Below are positions 7,634 through 15,280 of a stretch of DNA of 30,043 nt, piece by piece. Position 1 is the stretch's first letter. Every line of letters begins with the position of its first letter. The position numbers and the translations under genes are program-made. This DNA is from Proteobacteria bacterium UBA1844 (GTDB lineage: Bacteria > Pseudomonadota > Gammaproteobacteria > Steroidobacterales > Woeseiaceae), in contig DDIS01000178.1 in the NCBI GenBank assembly GCA_002338615.1, positions 1-30,043 of the forward strand. Reading direction: 5' to 3'. The notes beneath the pieces are model-generated. The model did no database searches. It had not been told where the DNA came from and worked only from the letters and a program-made list of their open reading frames with translations.

Positions 7634-8932
7634 ATGTCGATGAAAATAGAAGCAGGAAGCCGACACACCGACGCCCTGAACCGGGATTGTCACTGCATTT
7701 CCGTCAACAAGGAGATTCTCCGCGCCAGCCTGGAGGCCAATCTGAAAGATGCCGGTCTGCCCGGAGAACTCCTGGATGTGCATCGTCATCTATTTGCGGA
7801 CACGCCGGTTTTCCTGTGGCAGGGACACATCGACAGGATGGCGCGGCTGATTCGTGCCGTTCAGACGGTCGCCAGCAATGTAGCCTATCGTGAAGCCGTA
7901 CTGGCGGCGGCGCCGGCGAGTGCTCGCGAGGACCATGGCAGCCACGGTGTTTTCTTTGGTTTCGATTTTCACCTTGGCGAAGACGGTCCGCAGCTGATTG
8001 AAATCAACACCAACGCCGGTGGTGTGTTGCTCAACCTATACCTGGCGGCGGCGCAACAGGCTTGTTGTACCGAGGTGGTCCGTTTGTTCGGTGGCAATGT
8101 CAACGTAACGGACGCCGAGAACGAACTGATCGACATGTTCAAAGAAGAATGGCGATTGCAGCGTGGGGATCTGCCGCTCGGAACTATCGCCATCGTTGAC
8201 ACCGAGCCCCGTTCACAATTCCTGTACCCCGAATTCTTGTTGTTCCAGTCACTCTTTGAACGACATGGAATCGCGGTTGTCATCGCCGACCCAAAAGAAC
8301 TCAGCGTACGCGAGCGCGCGCTATGGGCAGGGAACCAAAGGATTGACCTCGTTTACAACCGACTCACTGATTTCTATTTCCAAATGCCGGAATCCGCGAG
8401 TTTACTGGCAGCGTACAAGGAAGGCATTGCGGTGTTCACACCTTCTCCTTACGCGTACGCCCTGTTTGCAGACAAGCGAAATCTGCCAATTCTTTCAGAC
8501 CGCGACAGGCTCAAAGCATTTGGTGTCGACGATGAGACCATCGAGACGCTCGGCCAGCAAATGCCAGCCACGGTCATGGTAACGCAAGAAAACGCCGGAC
8601 AGCTCTGGGAAGACCGTAAGGAACTTTTTTTCAAGCCGGTGACGGGCTATGGCAGTCGCGGCGCGTACCGTGGCGCCAAGCTCACACGCAAGGTTTGGGA
8701 GCGCATTGTGCATTCCGACTATGTCGCCCAAGCCGTTGTGCCACCGAGTGAACGGCACCTCATAATCAACGGTCAGAAACAATCCTTAAAACTCGACATT
8801 CGTTGCGTAAGCTACAATGGTGATATCCAGCAGCTGTCGGCCAGGCTCTATCAAGGCCAGACGACCAATTTAAGAACAGAAGGTGGCGGACTGGCCACCG
8901 TCTTCGCAACGCCGGACGGCGTCTGCTGCTGA
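7634..8932 (+). CDS. ATP-grasp-like protein with motifs in circularly permuted order
   Basis: A 432-aa soluble protein; ATG 7634 has AAGGG 7 nt upstream. Several ATP-grasp-like motifs can be read. FGFDFHLGEDGPQLIEINTNAGG (about residues 108-130) resembles the metal-binding end of an ATP-grasp site, with Glu123 and Asn125. A second block near 238-290 (DLVYNRLTDFYF, later FADKRNLPIL) and LFFKPVTGYGSRGAYRG (331-347, Lys334) resemble nucleotide-binding parts. The EIN motif precedes the Lys motifs, the reverse of the classical order and as in circularly permuted ATP-grasp (glutathionylspermidine synthase-like) proteins. Such enzymes join a carboxylate to an amine or thiol using ATP. The substrate is unknown, and no obvious biosynthetic partner is adjacent. 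Confidence 0.7.
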   Translation: MSMKIEAGSRHTDALNRDCHCISVNKEILRASLEANLKDAGLPGELLDVHRHLFADTPVFLWQGHIDRMARLIRAVQTVASNVAYREAVLAAAPASAREDHGSHGVFFGFDFHLGEDGPQLIEINTNAGGVLLNLYLAAAQQACCTEVVRLFGGNVNVTDAENELIDMFKEEWRLQRGDLPLGTIAIVDTEPRSQFLYPEFLLFQSLFERHGIAVVIADPKELSVRERALWAGNQRIDLVYNRLTDFYFQMPESASLLAAYKEGIAVFTPSPYAYALFADKRNLPILSDRDRLKAFGVDDETIETLGQQMPATVMVTQENAGQLWEDRKELFFKPVTGYGSRGAYRGAKLTRKVWERIVHSDYVAQAVVPPSERHLIINGQKQSLKLDIRCVSYNGDIQQLSARLYQGQTTNLRTEGGGLATVFATPDGVCC

Positions 8933-9011
8933 CGGTCGTGACGGTGCGGGCATGGCGCCGCGGATCCGAAAACACGAATAATGACAGCCGATCAATCAGG
9001 ATATTCAGCGC

Positions 9012-9554
9012 ATGCTTGGCAAGAAGACAATTGCTCCCTTTTTGACCCTCGTTTCAGCTCTTTTTGCGGGGTGTACTGGCTCGCCAGATGGAACCCGCGT
9101 TGTTTCCGATTTCGAACTCGATCGCTACCTCGGCACCTGGTACGAAATAGCTCGTCTCGACCATCGCTTCGAACGCGGCCTCGCAAACGTGACAGCAGAT
9201 TATTCGCTGCGAGATGATGGTGGCGTAAAGGTAGTGAATCGAGGATTCAACACGAAGACGGCCGAATGGGACGAGGCAATCGGCAAGGCCTACCCGGTCG
9301 GACCGCCCGACCGTGGCCAGCTTAAAGTCTCTTTTTTCGGACCGTTTTACGGCGGGTACAACATTCTCGAACTGGATGCCGAAAATTACCAATACGCCCT
9401 GGTCGCGGGTCCGAATCGCTCCTACCTCTGGATCCTGGCACGTTCCCCGGACCTGCCTGACAGGATTGTGCGATCACTTGTCGAGAAAGCGCGAGACCTC
9501 GAGTTTCCGGTGGATGAACTGATTTACGTTTCGCACGACGTACCTGCAGATTGA
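9012..9554 (+). CDS. blc: Outer membrane lipocalin Blc
   Basis: A 180-aa bacterial lipocalin. A lipoprotein signal peptide is visible: basic start, hydrophobic core, lipobox LFAG-Cys21. The first lipocalin signature is clear (YLGTWYEIARLDHRFERG, about residues 39-56), as are the conserved strands VTADYSLRDDGGVKVVNRG and YNILELDAENYQYALVAGPNRSYLWILAR. Length fits E. coli Blc (177 aa). Residue 22 is Thr rather than Asp, so the mature lipoprotein should be sorted to the outer membrane. Family members bind lysophospholipids or fatty acids and are linked to envelope stress. The ribosome binding site is weak (CAGG, 11 nt upstream). It stands 79 bp after the ATP-grasp-like gene and 33 bp before the next gene. 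Confidence 0.93.
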   Translation: MLGKKTIAPFLTLVSALFAGCTGSPDGTRVVSDFELDRYLGTWYEIARLDHRFERGLANVTADYSLRDDGGVKVVNRGFNTKTAEWDEAIGKAYPVGPPDRGQLKVSFFGPFYGGYNILELDAENYQYALVAGPNRSYLWILARSPDLPDRIVRSLVEKARDLEFPVDELIYVSHDVPAD

Positions 9555-9587
9555 CGTGTCTGGTAGCAATCACAGGAGCCGGGATTA

Positions 9588-10508
9588 ATGCGAGTAGCGA
9601 TCATCGGGGGAACTGGGTTTGTAGGTACCTGTTTGACCGACGCTCTGTTGGATGCCGGGCACTCAGTTTCGCTGCTGGTGCGACAAGGCAGCGAGAGCAA
9701 GCTGCGGCGCCCTGGGCAAGTCGTAGCTGTGAATGGCGATATTGCCGATAGCGCGTCGATTCGTCGTCTTCTTAACGGGTGCGATGCGGCGATTTACAAC
9801 GTCGGGATTTTGCGTGAAGCGCCGCGAAAAGGAATCACTTTTGAGTCGACGCAGTTTGAGGGCCTGGTCAATACGGTTGACGCGGCGCTCGTGGTCGGCG
9901 TGCAGCGCCTTCTCCTGATGAGCGCCAATGGCGTCAAGATGCCGGGGACAGGCTACCAGGAGACCAAGCGACGCGCCGAAGAGTACGCTCTGAATAGTGG
10001 GCTGGATGTCACCGTATTTCGTCCGTCCGTAATATTCGGCGATCCGCACGGAGCAATGGAGTTTGCAACGCAATTGTTTAGAGGAATGGTTCGTCCGCCA
10101 ATTCCGGCTATGAGTTTTTTTTCAGGTAGGAGTCCGAAGAAAGGCATGGTTGTCATGTCGCCCGTCCATATCTACGATGTGGCAAGCGCGTTTCTTGCAG
10201 CACTTGAGAACAATGATTGTGTTGGGAAAACCTATGCACTAGGAGGGCCGGAAGTCTTGACATGGAAGGAAATGGTCTCGCGAATTGCCGCGGCAACAGG
10301 CCGGCGCAAGTGGTTTCTGCCAATGCCGATCGCGTTGATGCGTATTGGTGCAACGCTCTTCGACTGGTTGCCATTTTTCCCAGTGACCCGCGAACAACTG
10401 ACCATGCTGGAGGAGGGTAACGTCGCTGACCCAGAAATTCTGCAAGCACTTACCGGCAGAGAATTGACTTCATTCAGTATTGAAAACCTGGATTACCTTG
10501 GCCACTAA
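9588..10508 (+). CDS. NAD(P)-binding epimerase-like protein (atypical SDR, NDUFA9-like)
   Basis: A 306-aa extended or atypical short-chain dehydrogenase. The Rossmann dinucleotide motif IIGGTGFVGTCL lies at residues 5-16. A degenerate active-site Tyr-x3-Lys is seen as YQETK in the segment PGTGYQETKRRAEEYAL, then VTVFRPSVIFGDPHGAMEFA. This last block is typical of complex I NDUFA9-like proteins and sugar or ubiquinone-associated SDRs in proteobacteria. A C-terminal hydrophobic stretch (LMRIGATLFDWLPFFPVT) is also usual in that group. The substrate is unknown. AGGAG lies 14 nt before the ATG. The next gene begins inside its last codons. Confidence 0.88.
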   Translation: MRVAIIGGTGFVGTCLTDALLDAGHSVSLLVRQGSESKLRRPGQVVAVNGDIADSASIRRLLNGCDAAIYNVGILREAPRKGITFESTQFEGLVNTVDAALVVGVQRLLLMSANGVKMPGTGYQETKRRAEEYALNSGLDVTVFRPSVIFGDPHGAMEFATQLFRGMVRPPIPAMSFFSGRSPKKGMVVMSPVHIYDVASAFLAALENNDCVGKTYALGGPEVLTWKEMVSRIAAATGRRKWFLPMPIALMRIGATLFDWLPFFPVTREQLTMLEEGNVADPEILQALTGRELTSFSIENLDYLGH

Positions 10509-11040
10509 CGCGTATGACGCAAGGCTGACTGACATCAAAAACAAGCAAATAGTGGTCAACGATCTGATGCAGACGGGGTATATGTATACGCTGTCAGAGT
10601 CTTCGGGGAAGAATTTCCATCCGGATTTCAAGCCTGAGCTCACACCGAAGGAAATGCTTGAGCTTGGTGTCTTCGGTGGAAAATACATGACCGACTGCCA
10701 GGATGAGTTTCCTGCTGATTGGTTTCGAAATGCGAAGCTGAGTCCCGGGCGAGCTGATCCAGATGTCAATTGCTTCGGTGTCAGCGCATCGCAGCCGCTG
10801 TCTGTGTGGCGAAAAAAAGGATGGATCCGGGAAGAAGATCCGCGCGGCTGGTTCCAGTGGTATTGCCGATACTACCTGGGCCGACGGTGCAACGATGACG
10901 AACGGCAGATCAAGCGTTGGCGCGCGATGAACAGGCACGTGGCACAAGTTAGAAAAAACTGCGAGAAATACGAGCTTGACTGCCGCCCGAAACAACCACA
11001 GGCACTGTTGCAGTGGGCTTACGACTCAAGGAACCTTTAG
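10498..11040 (+). CDS. Unrecognised conserved-type protein, about 180 aa
   Basis: Function not recognised. The protein is polar and rich in aromatic residues, with no signal peptide or membrane segment. A strong-looking core runs from LTPKEMLELGVFGGKYMTDC through SASQPLSVWRKKGWI, DPRGWFQWYCRYYLGRR and DDERQIKRWRAMNRHVAQV, to QALLQWAYDSRNL at the C-terminus. The density of W, Y, G and charged motifs suggests a strongly constrained family. The start is uncertain: TTG 10498 (used here) overlaps the end of the SDR gene; TTG 10480 and GTG 10552 are alternatives, none with a good ribosome binding site. The close overlap implies co-transcription with the SDR gene. Its stop overlaps that of the convergent hydroxylase gene by a few bases. 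Confidence 0.75.
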   Translation: MATNAYDARLTDIKNKQIVVNDLMQTGYMYTLSESSGKNFHPDFKPELTPKEMLELGVFGGKYMTDCQDEFPADWFRNAKLSPGRADPDVNCFGVSASQPLSVWRKKGWIREEDPRGWFQWYCRYYLGRRCNDDERQIKRWRAMNRHVAQVRKNCEKYELDCRPKQPQALLQWAYDSRNL

Positions 11041-12299
11041 TAGAGCAGCCTGGTATCGATAGTCGGCGGGCTCGCGTTGAGCGCGTCAATACCGAAGCCT
11101 GCCAAGGATTTGTACGACGCCGCATGCGCGGATAATTCGTCATTCGAAATTACGTCGCCGATACTATCGAAGACACCGCCGCAGCGATCTTCCACGATTT
11201 GCATGATCTTGTCCGGGCCGCTTCCCCGGTTGGCCAACTGGATATTCCTTGTGAGTGGCCTGATCTTCTCTTCGTAGGCGTGCAGTGCGTCGGGGCTGAC
11301 GCCGTGGGCGAGCAACCCGGCGCCGATCACGCGAGCGTCAACAATGCCCTGGCTCGCTCCGTTAGAACCGACGGGATAGGTCGGGTGTGCGGCATCGCCC
11401 ATCAGGGTTACGTGACCGTCGGTCCAGCGGTCCACCGGGTCGCGATCGACCATCGGGTATTCATACACTTTATCAGCGCCTCGAATGAGTGCAGGCACAT
11501 CGAGCCAGTCAAACTGCCAATGCTCGAATGCTGGTAGAAATTCCGCCAGGTCGGCTGGGCGATTCCAGTCTTCTTTACGCAAGGCTTGAGCCGGGTCTAC
11601 CCGGAGTTCGGCAATCCAATTGATCATTGCCAGGCCGGTTTCTGAATTCGGTGTGCTGATCGGATAGAGGACAATGCGTTGGTTGTCGTGACCCGCAAGC
11701 GCCATTGACGCGCCCGTCCGAAACGGCCTGGCCATTGTCGTGCCGCGCCAAAGTATTGCGCCATTCCAGATCGGTGCGCCTTCGTCGGGGTACATTTGCG
11801 CGCGGATCGCCGAGTGGATGCCGTCCGCGCCGATGACAAGATCACCGACAACGCTTTTGACCCCTTCCTCGCATTCAAGCGCGAGTTCCCCGGCAGAGCC
11901 GCAGTTACTGAAGCCAAGCGCCTTGTGCCCCGTTACGACACACTCAGGTCCGGCCCTCTCGATCAGTGCTTCGAGCAGCGCCATCTGCAGTTTTCCGCGG
12001 TGAATGGAATATTGCGGCCAGCGATATCCGGCCCATTTGCCCCGTTGCTCCACCCAGATTTCACGGCCGGATTTCGAGAAGAATCCGTATTCCTGCGTGC
12101 GGATGCCGACCTTATCGAGCATCGGCTTCAGTCCCAGGTCATACAATTCGCGTACGGCGTTCGGCTGCAAATTAATGCCGACACCGAGTGGACTGTAACG
12201 TCCGGTTTTCTCGTAAATGCGAAAAGGCACACCGATCTGGTGCAGTGTCAGACCCAGGGTCAGCCCGGCGATACCGCCTCCCGCAATCAGGACAGCCAT
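11037..12299 (-). CDS. PhzS-like FAD-dependent aromatic hydroxylase
   Basis: A 420-aa class A flavoprotein monooxygenase. ATG 12299 is chosen because GGAG lies 7 nt upstream and the FAD motif starts at once: LIAGGGIAGL (residues 4-13). The DG motif is at GADGIHSAIR (158-167), and the second FAD motif at GDAAHPTYPVGSNGASQ (301-317). The blocks PLGVGINLQPNAVREL, PQYSIHRGKLQM and YPMVDRDPVDRW closely resemble PhzS of Pseudomonas, which hydroxylates a phenazine carboxylate with NADH and O2; no other phenazine gene is present here. The likely substrate is thus another aromatic acid, supported by the divergent aromatic-acid transporter. The 100-bp gap to that gene holds a candidate operator. Confidence 0.9.
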   Translation of the reverse strand: MAVLIAGGGIAGLTLGLTLHQIGVPFRIYEKTGRYSPLGVGINLQPNAVRELYDLGLKPMLDKVGIRTQEYGFFSKSGREIWVEQRGKWAGYRWPQYSIHRGKLQMALLEALIERAGPECVVTGHKALGFSNCGSAGELALECEEGVKSVVGDLVIGADGIHSAIRAQMYPDEGAPIWNGAILWRGTTMARPFRTGASMALAGHDNQRIVLYPISTPNSETGLAMINWIAELRVDPAQALRKEDWNRPADLAEFLPAFEHWQFDWLDVPALIRGADKVYEYPMVDRDPVDRWTDGHVTLMGDAAHPTYPVGSNGASQGIVDARVIGAGLLAHGVSPDALHAYEEKIRPLTRNIQLANRGSGPDKIMQIVEDRCGGVFDSIGDVISNDELSAHAASYKSLAGFGIDALNASPPTIDTRLLY

Positions 12300-12314
12300 G
12301 TTTTGCTCCTCGCT

Positions 12315-12328
12315 TTGACTGACGTCAA
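12315..12328. promoter_or_regulatory. Inverted repeat between hydroxylase and transporter genes, candidate operator
   Basis: TTGAC-TGAC-GTCAA (perfect 5-bp arms, 4-bp spacer) lies in the 100-bp divergent promoter region, very close to the ribosome binding site of the hydroxylase gene. The TGACGTCA core is itself an 8-bp palindrome. No regulator gene is adjacent, so the binding protein is unknown. Confidence 0.35.
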
Positions 12329-12399
12329 TTATGTAGATTAGTCCGGTTAGCGATATCGTAACAACCCGAATCGAACCTGCCCCGCCTGGAGCGAGCAAC

Positions 12400-13698
12400 G
12401 TGAATCAAGATCCGAGGACTATCCTGGACACCGAAGCCATGGGTCGCTTGCAAGTGATTGTCGTGGGGGTGTGCGTATTGCTGACCGCGCTGGACGGTTT
12501 TGATGTGCTGTCGATCAGTTTCGCGGCGCCCGGCATCGCTGACGAGTGGAATATCAGCCGTGCGACCCTGGGAATTGTGCTGTCAATGGAACTCATTGGC
12601 ATGTCGGCCGGTTCGATTGTGCTCGGATCCGTGGCTGATTCCTTCGGGCGACGTCCGATAATATTTATCTGCCTGACCATCATGGCGACGGGGATGATTG
12701 GCGCGTCGACGGCAAACTCGATCGTCGCACTGTCCCTGTTTCGATTTTTCACTGGAATCGGTATTGGAGGAATGCTCGCATCGACGAACGCAATGGTTGC
12801 AGAATGCGCCAATGCCAGGCACCGGAGTCTTGCTGTCACACTGATGGCGGCGGGATACCCGCTCGGAGTCATCATCGGTGGGTCGATATCTTCCGAGCTC
12901 CTCATTCACTTCGATTGGCGTGCAATTTTCGTTTTTGGCGCCTGCGTAACGGCGATATTTATCCCCGTCGTCTGGATATGGCTCCCTGAATCCATCGGCT
13001 TTCTCATCAAGCAACAACCTGGCGGCGCATTAATGCGGGTCAATGCCACGCTCCGGCGCATGGGTCACCGCACTGTCGCGGCGCTGCCGGAAAAAGAGGT
13101 GCCCGGTGCAAGCCGGGCCAGTGTCGTGCAGCTCTTTTCCCCGCGACTGCGTCGCACGACAGCCCTGTTAACGCTGGCGTACTTTGCGCACATCATGACG
13201 TTTTACTTCATGCTGAAATGGATTCCGAAGATTGTCGTCGACATGGGTTTTGAGCCGTCGAAAGCCGGCGGTGTGCTCGTGTGGGCCAATGTGGGCGGGA
13301 TGTGTGGTGCTGTGTTACTGGGGTTATTGGCTCGGCGCTTTGGCGTAAGAACGCTGGTCATCACATCGCTTGTTCTCGCTTTCGTCCTGGTATCGATCTT
13401 TGGCGCCGTGCCCGCGGACCTCGGCAGCCTGGCATTGATTGCCGCTGTCGCGGGATTCTTTACAAACGCGGCCGTGGTTGGGTTCTATGCGCTTTTTGTC
13501 GAGGCATTTCCTACCGAGGTTCGCGCCGGCGGCACCGGTTTCGTAATCGGCATGGGGCGCGGCGGAGCTGCGCTTGGACCAGTCATTGCAGGACTTTTGT
13601 TCGCCTCGGGACAAAGCCTGCTCGTTGTTGCCATCATGATGGGGGCTGGCGCATTGATCGCTGCGACTGCAATTGCTTTGCTACCCGGGAACGAATGA
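12400..13698 (+). CDS. MFS transporter, aromatic acid:H+ symporter (AAHS) type
   Basis: A 432-aa, 12-helix transporter starting at GTG 12400 with GGAG 8 nt upstream. The signature of the AAHS family (PcaK/BenK-like) is visible in helix 1: LTALDGFDVLSISFAAPGIADEW (around residues 28-50, Asp residues 31 and 34), matching the D-G-x-D pattern needed for aromatic acid uptake. The loop 2-3 motif is GSVADSFGRRPII (about 77-89). After helix 6 a cytoplasmic loop leads to PRLRRTTALLTLAYFAHIMTFYFMLKWIPKI, also usual. It should import an aromatic or heteroaromatic carboxylate by proton symport. Divergent placement with the PhzS-like hydroxylase suggests a small uptake-plus-hydroxylation unit. It converges on the next gene across 46 bp. 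Confidence 0.9.
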   Translation: MNQDPRTILDTEAMGRLQVIVVGVCVLLTALDGFDVLSISFAAPGIADEWNISRATLGIVLSMELIGMSAGSIVLGSVADSFGRRPIIFICLTIMATGMIGASTANSIVALSLFRFFTGIGIGGMLASTNAMVAECANARHRSLAVTLMAAGYPLGVIIGGSISSELLIHFDWRAIFVFGACVTAIFIPVVWIWLPESIGFLIKQQPGGALMRVNATLRRMGHRTVAALPEKEVPGASRASVVQLFSPRLRRTTALLTLAYFAHIMTFYFMLKWIPKIVVDMGFEPSKAGGVLVWANVGGMCGAVLLGLLARRFGVRTLVITSLVLAFVLVSIFGAVPADLGSLALIAAVAGFFTNAAVVGFYALFVEAFPTEVRAGGTGFVIGMGRGGAALGPVIAGLLFASGQSLLVVAIMMGAGALIAATAIALLPGNE

Positions 13699-13744
13699 GT
13701 TTCGCTGTCAATTTTGCCACGCCTGAGAATAGGCCGGCCTTTGA

Positions 13745-14335
13745 TCAAGCTTGCAATTTTCTCAATTCGTTTAGCAGCAGCTTTGGATTCGGCCGATCCA
13801 TGATGAATCGCGAGAGTTTTGCATACCGTATGATGCCGTCCGCATCAATAATCAGTGCTGTTGGCCAGACCGTATCCGTACCGTATTCCTTGCGGTGGTC
13901 GTCGGGCACGCCGGCGAGTCTGACCAGGCCCAACTGCTTTGCCGCACTGAGCTGATCGTCCATCCAGAAATCGAATTCGACCTCAAAAAACTCAGCGACG
14001 CGTCGAGTGGTCTCGATAGGGTTTGGTGTGACGAAAATGAGCTTGGCTCCGAGTTCAATAATGTCCTTGTAGTATTGCGTCAGTTCTTGAACCTGCCTGG
14101 TACAAAACGGACACCAGTTGCCGCGGACAAAAAGCATGGCGGTCGGAGAGCCGACCAGCTGTGACGATCTGACCGGGTTGCCCTGATCGTCGAGCGCAGC
14201 GAAATCCGGCAAGCGCCGACCGGGCCGCAGAGCGTCAGGTACAGTTGGACCACGTTTCTTCTGGACAAAAAGCCAGACGAGCGTGACAAGCAGAATGACT
14301 GCTGCGCCGATAATCAAATAGATATTGGCCGGCAA
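13745..14335 (-). CDS. Membrane-anchored thioredoxin-fold (AhpC/TSA-like) protein
   Basis: A 196-aa protein starting at TTG 14335, supported by GGGAGGA about 6 nt upstream. One N-terminal membrane helix (residues 4-24) is followed by basic residues QKKRG, which suggests a cytoplasmic domain by the positive-inside rule. The rest is a peroxiredoxin/TlpA-like fold: PGRRLPDFAALDDQGNPV, then LFVRGNWCPFCTRQVQEL with Cys75 and Cys78 as a CxxC redox pair, FVTPNPIE, and VWPTALIIDADGIIRYA with the cis-Pro position. The WCPFC motif is like that of AhpC/TSA-family redoxins of the YbbN or DUF953-like types; classical peroxiredoxins have no CxxC here. Its partner is unknown. It is divergent from hutD across 196 bp. 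Confidence 0.85.
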   Translation of the reverse strand: MPANIYLIIGAAVILLVTLVWLFVQKKRGPTVPDALRPGRRLPDFAALDDQGNPVRSSQLVGSPTAMLFVRGNWCPFCTRQVQELTQYYKDIIELGAKLIFVTPNPIETTRRVAEFFEVEFDFWMDDQLSAAKQLGLVRLAGVPDDHRKEYGTDTVWPTALIIDADGIIRYAKLSRFIMDRPNPKLLLNELRKLQA

Positions 14336-14531
14336 ATCTATCCTCCCAAAGAATGCAATAGACCCTGCGAAGTTGTCGGTTAATGTTCCGGTAAAGGCCG
14401 AGGATGACAGACCTTGTCCGTGGCCATAGTTTCGGTGGAGCTGACGAGTATAAACAATTTGTTAAGTTCACATATGATCGAAAGCGTCGTTCAAGGTGCG
14501 TAAATTGTCAGAGCAGGGTATACAGAGTCTG

Positions 14532-15110
14532 ATGCATATCACTACATACGCAAAGGCCGGGTTTCAACGTATGCCCTGGGTCAACGGCGGAGGGGAAACA
14601 ACAGAGCTGTATGCGCATGTAGCGCCAGGTTCCAGTCGTTTCCTTTGGCGTATCAGTATGGCGGATGTAACGGCGGCTGGCCCTTTCTCTCTTTTCGCAG
14701 GCTACGACAGAATTTTAGTGCTGATAGACGGTCGTGGGCTTAGCCTTGCCTGCGAGGATGGCAGTCAATGTGAGTTACAGGGACGCTACGATTTCGTTGA
14801 ATTTCCAGGTGATATCACGACCTTTGCCACTGTTCACGACGGACCCGTTCGAGACTTTAACGTTATTGCGGATCGATCTCAGTTCAAACCGACGCTTTTA
14901 ATCGTTAACAATGGCGACAGATTCCAGGTTGTGCCAGATACAAAATTTGTCACGATCTACGCGGTGGAATGCGATGTTGTGATTGACGCACCAAACCATG
15001 GCAGCCGTCGGTTGTCATCGGGTGATCTGCTTGTTGCCGAAGATCCCGATGTTGGCGATTGGAGCGTGTCCGATGGGGTCTCGATTGTTGTTCTACTGCA
15101 TCCGGTTTGA
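14532..15110 (+). CDS. hutD: HutD family protein
   Basis: A 192-aa bicupin-like protein of the HutD/Ves family. The diagnostic N-terminal motif is MPWVNGGGETTELY (about residues 14-27), followed by FLWRISMADVTAAGPFSLFAGYDRILVLIDGRGL. The frame is open to GTG 14496, but ATG 14532 gives the usual family start; the ribosome binding site is weak in either case. HutD accompanies histidine utilisation genes in many bacteria and is thought to limit the pathway, while the relative Ves is cold-induced. Here no hutH, hutU or hutI gene is in the window, so a stand-alone role cannot be excluded. The 170 bp after it hold two short GC-rich inverted repeats without T-runs. Confidence 0.87.
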   Translation: MHITTYAKAGFQRMPWVNGGGETTELYAHVAPGSSRFLWRISMADVTAAGPFSLFAGYDRILVLIDGRGLSLACEDGSQCELQGRYDFVEFPGDITTFATVHDGPVRDFNVIADRSQFKPTLLIVNNGDRFQVVPDTKFVTIYAVECDVVIDAPNHGSRRLSSGDLLVAEDPDVGDWSVSDGVSIVVLLHPV

Positions 15111-15280
15111 ACTGTTCCCTGGCGCCAGAATGGCGCGAATTCAAACACCAGGCCGTTCAGAACCGGCCATACTGTCCGCATCCAGATCCTGTCGCCGTTC
15201 GCCGGTGCGTTCATACACGGATTCGTGAACCAGTACGTTGCCAAACTCCCGGCGCTTGGTAGCGTGTAAGGCAATAACCC

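Noticed and set aside
13728..13745. GGCCGGCC-centred palindrome between the convergent transporter and redoxin genes as a terminator
   Set aside because: It has no loop and only a short TTT after it.
15121..15170. Two GC-rich inverted repeats after hutD as a terminator
   Set aside because: Stems are short (5-6 bp perfect) and not followed by a T-run.
14957..15274. 105-codon minus-strand open frame after hutD
   Set aside because: Largely antisense to hutD, and no start signal; the part in the gap (15111-15274) has no recognised motif.
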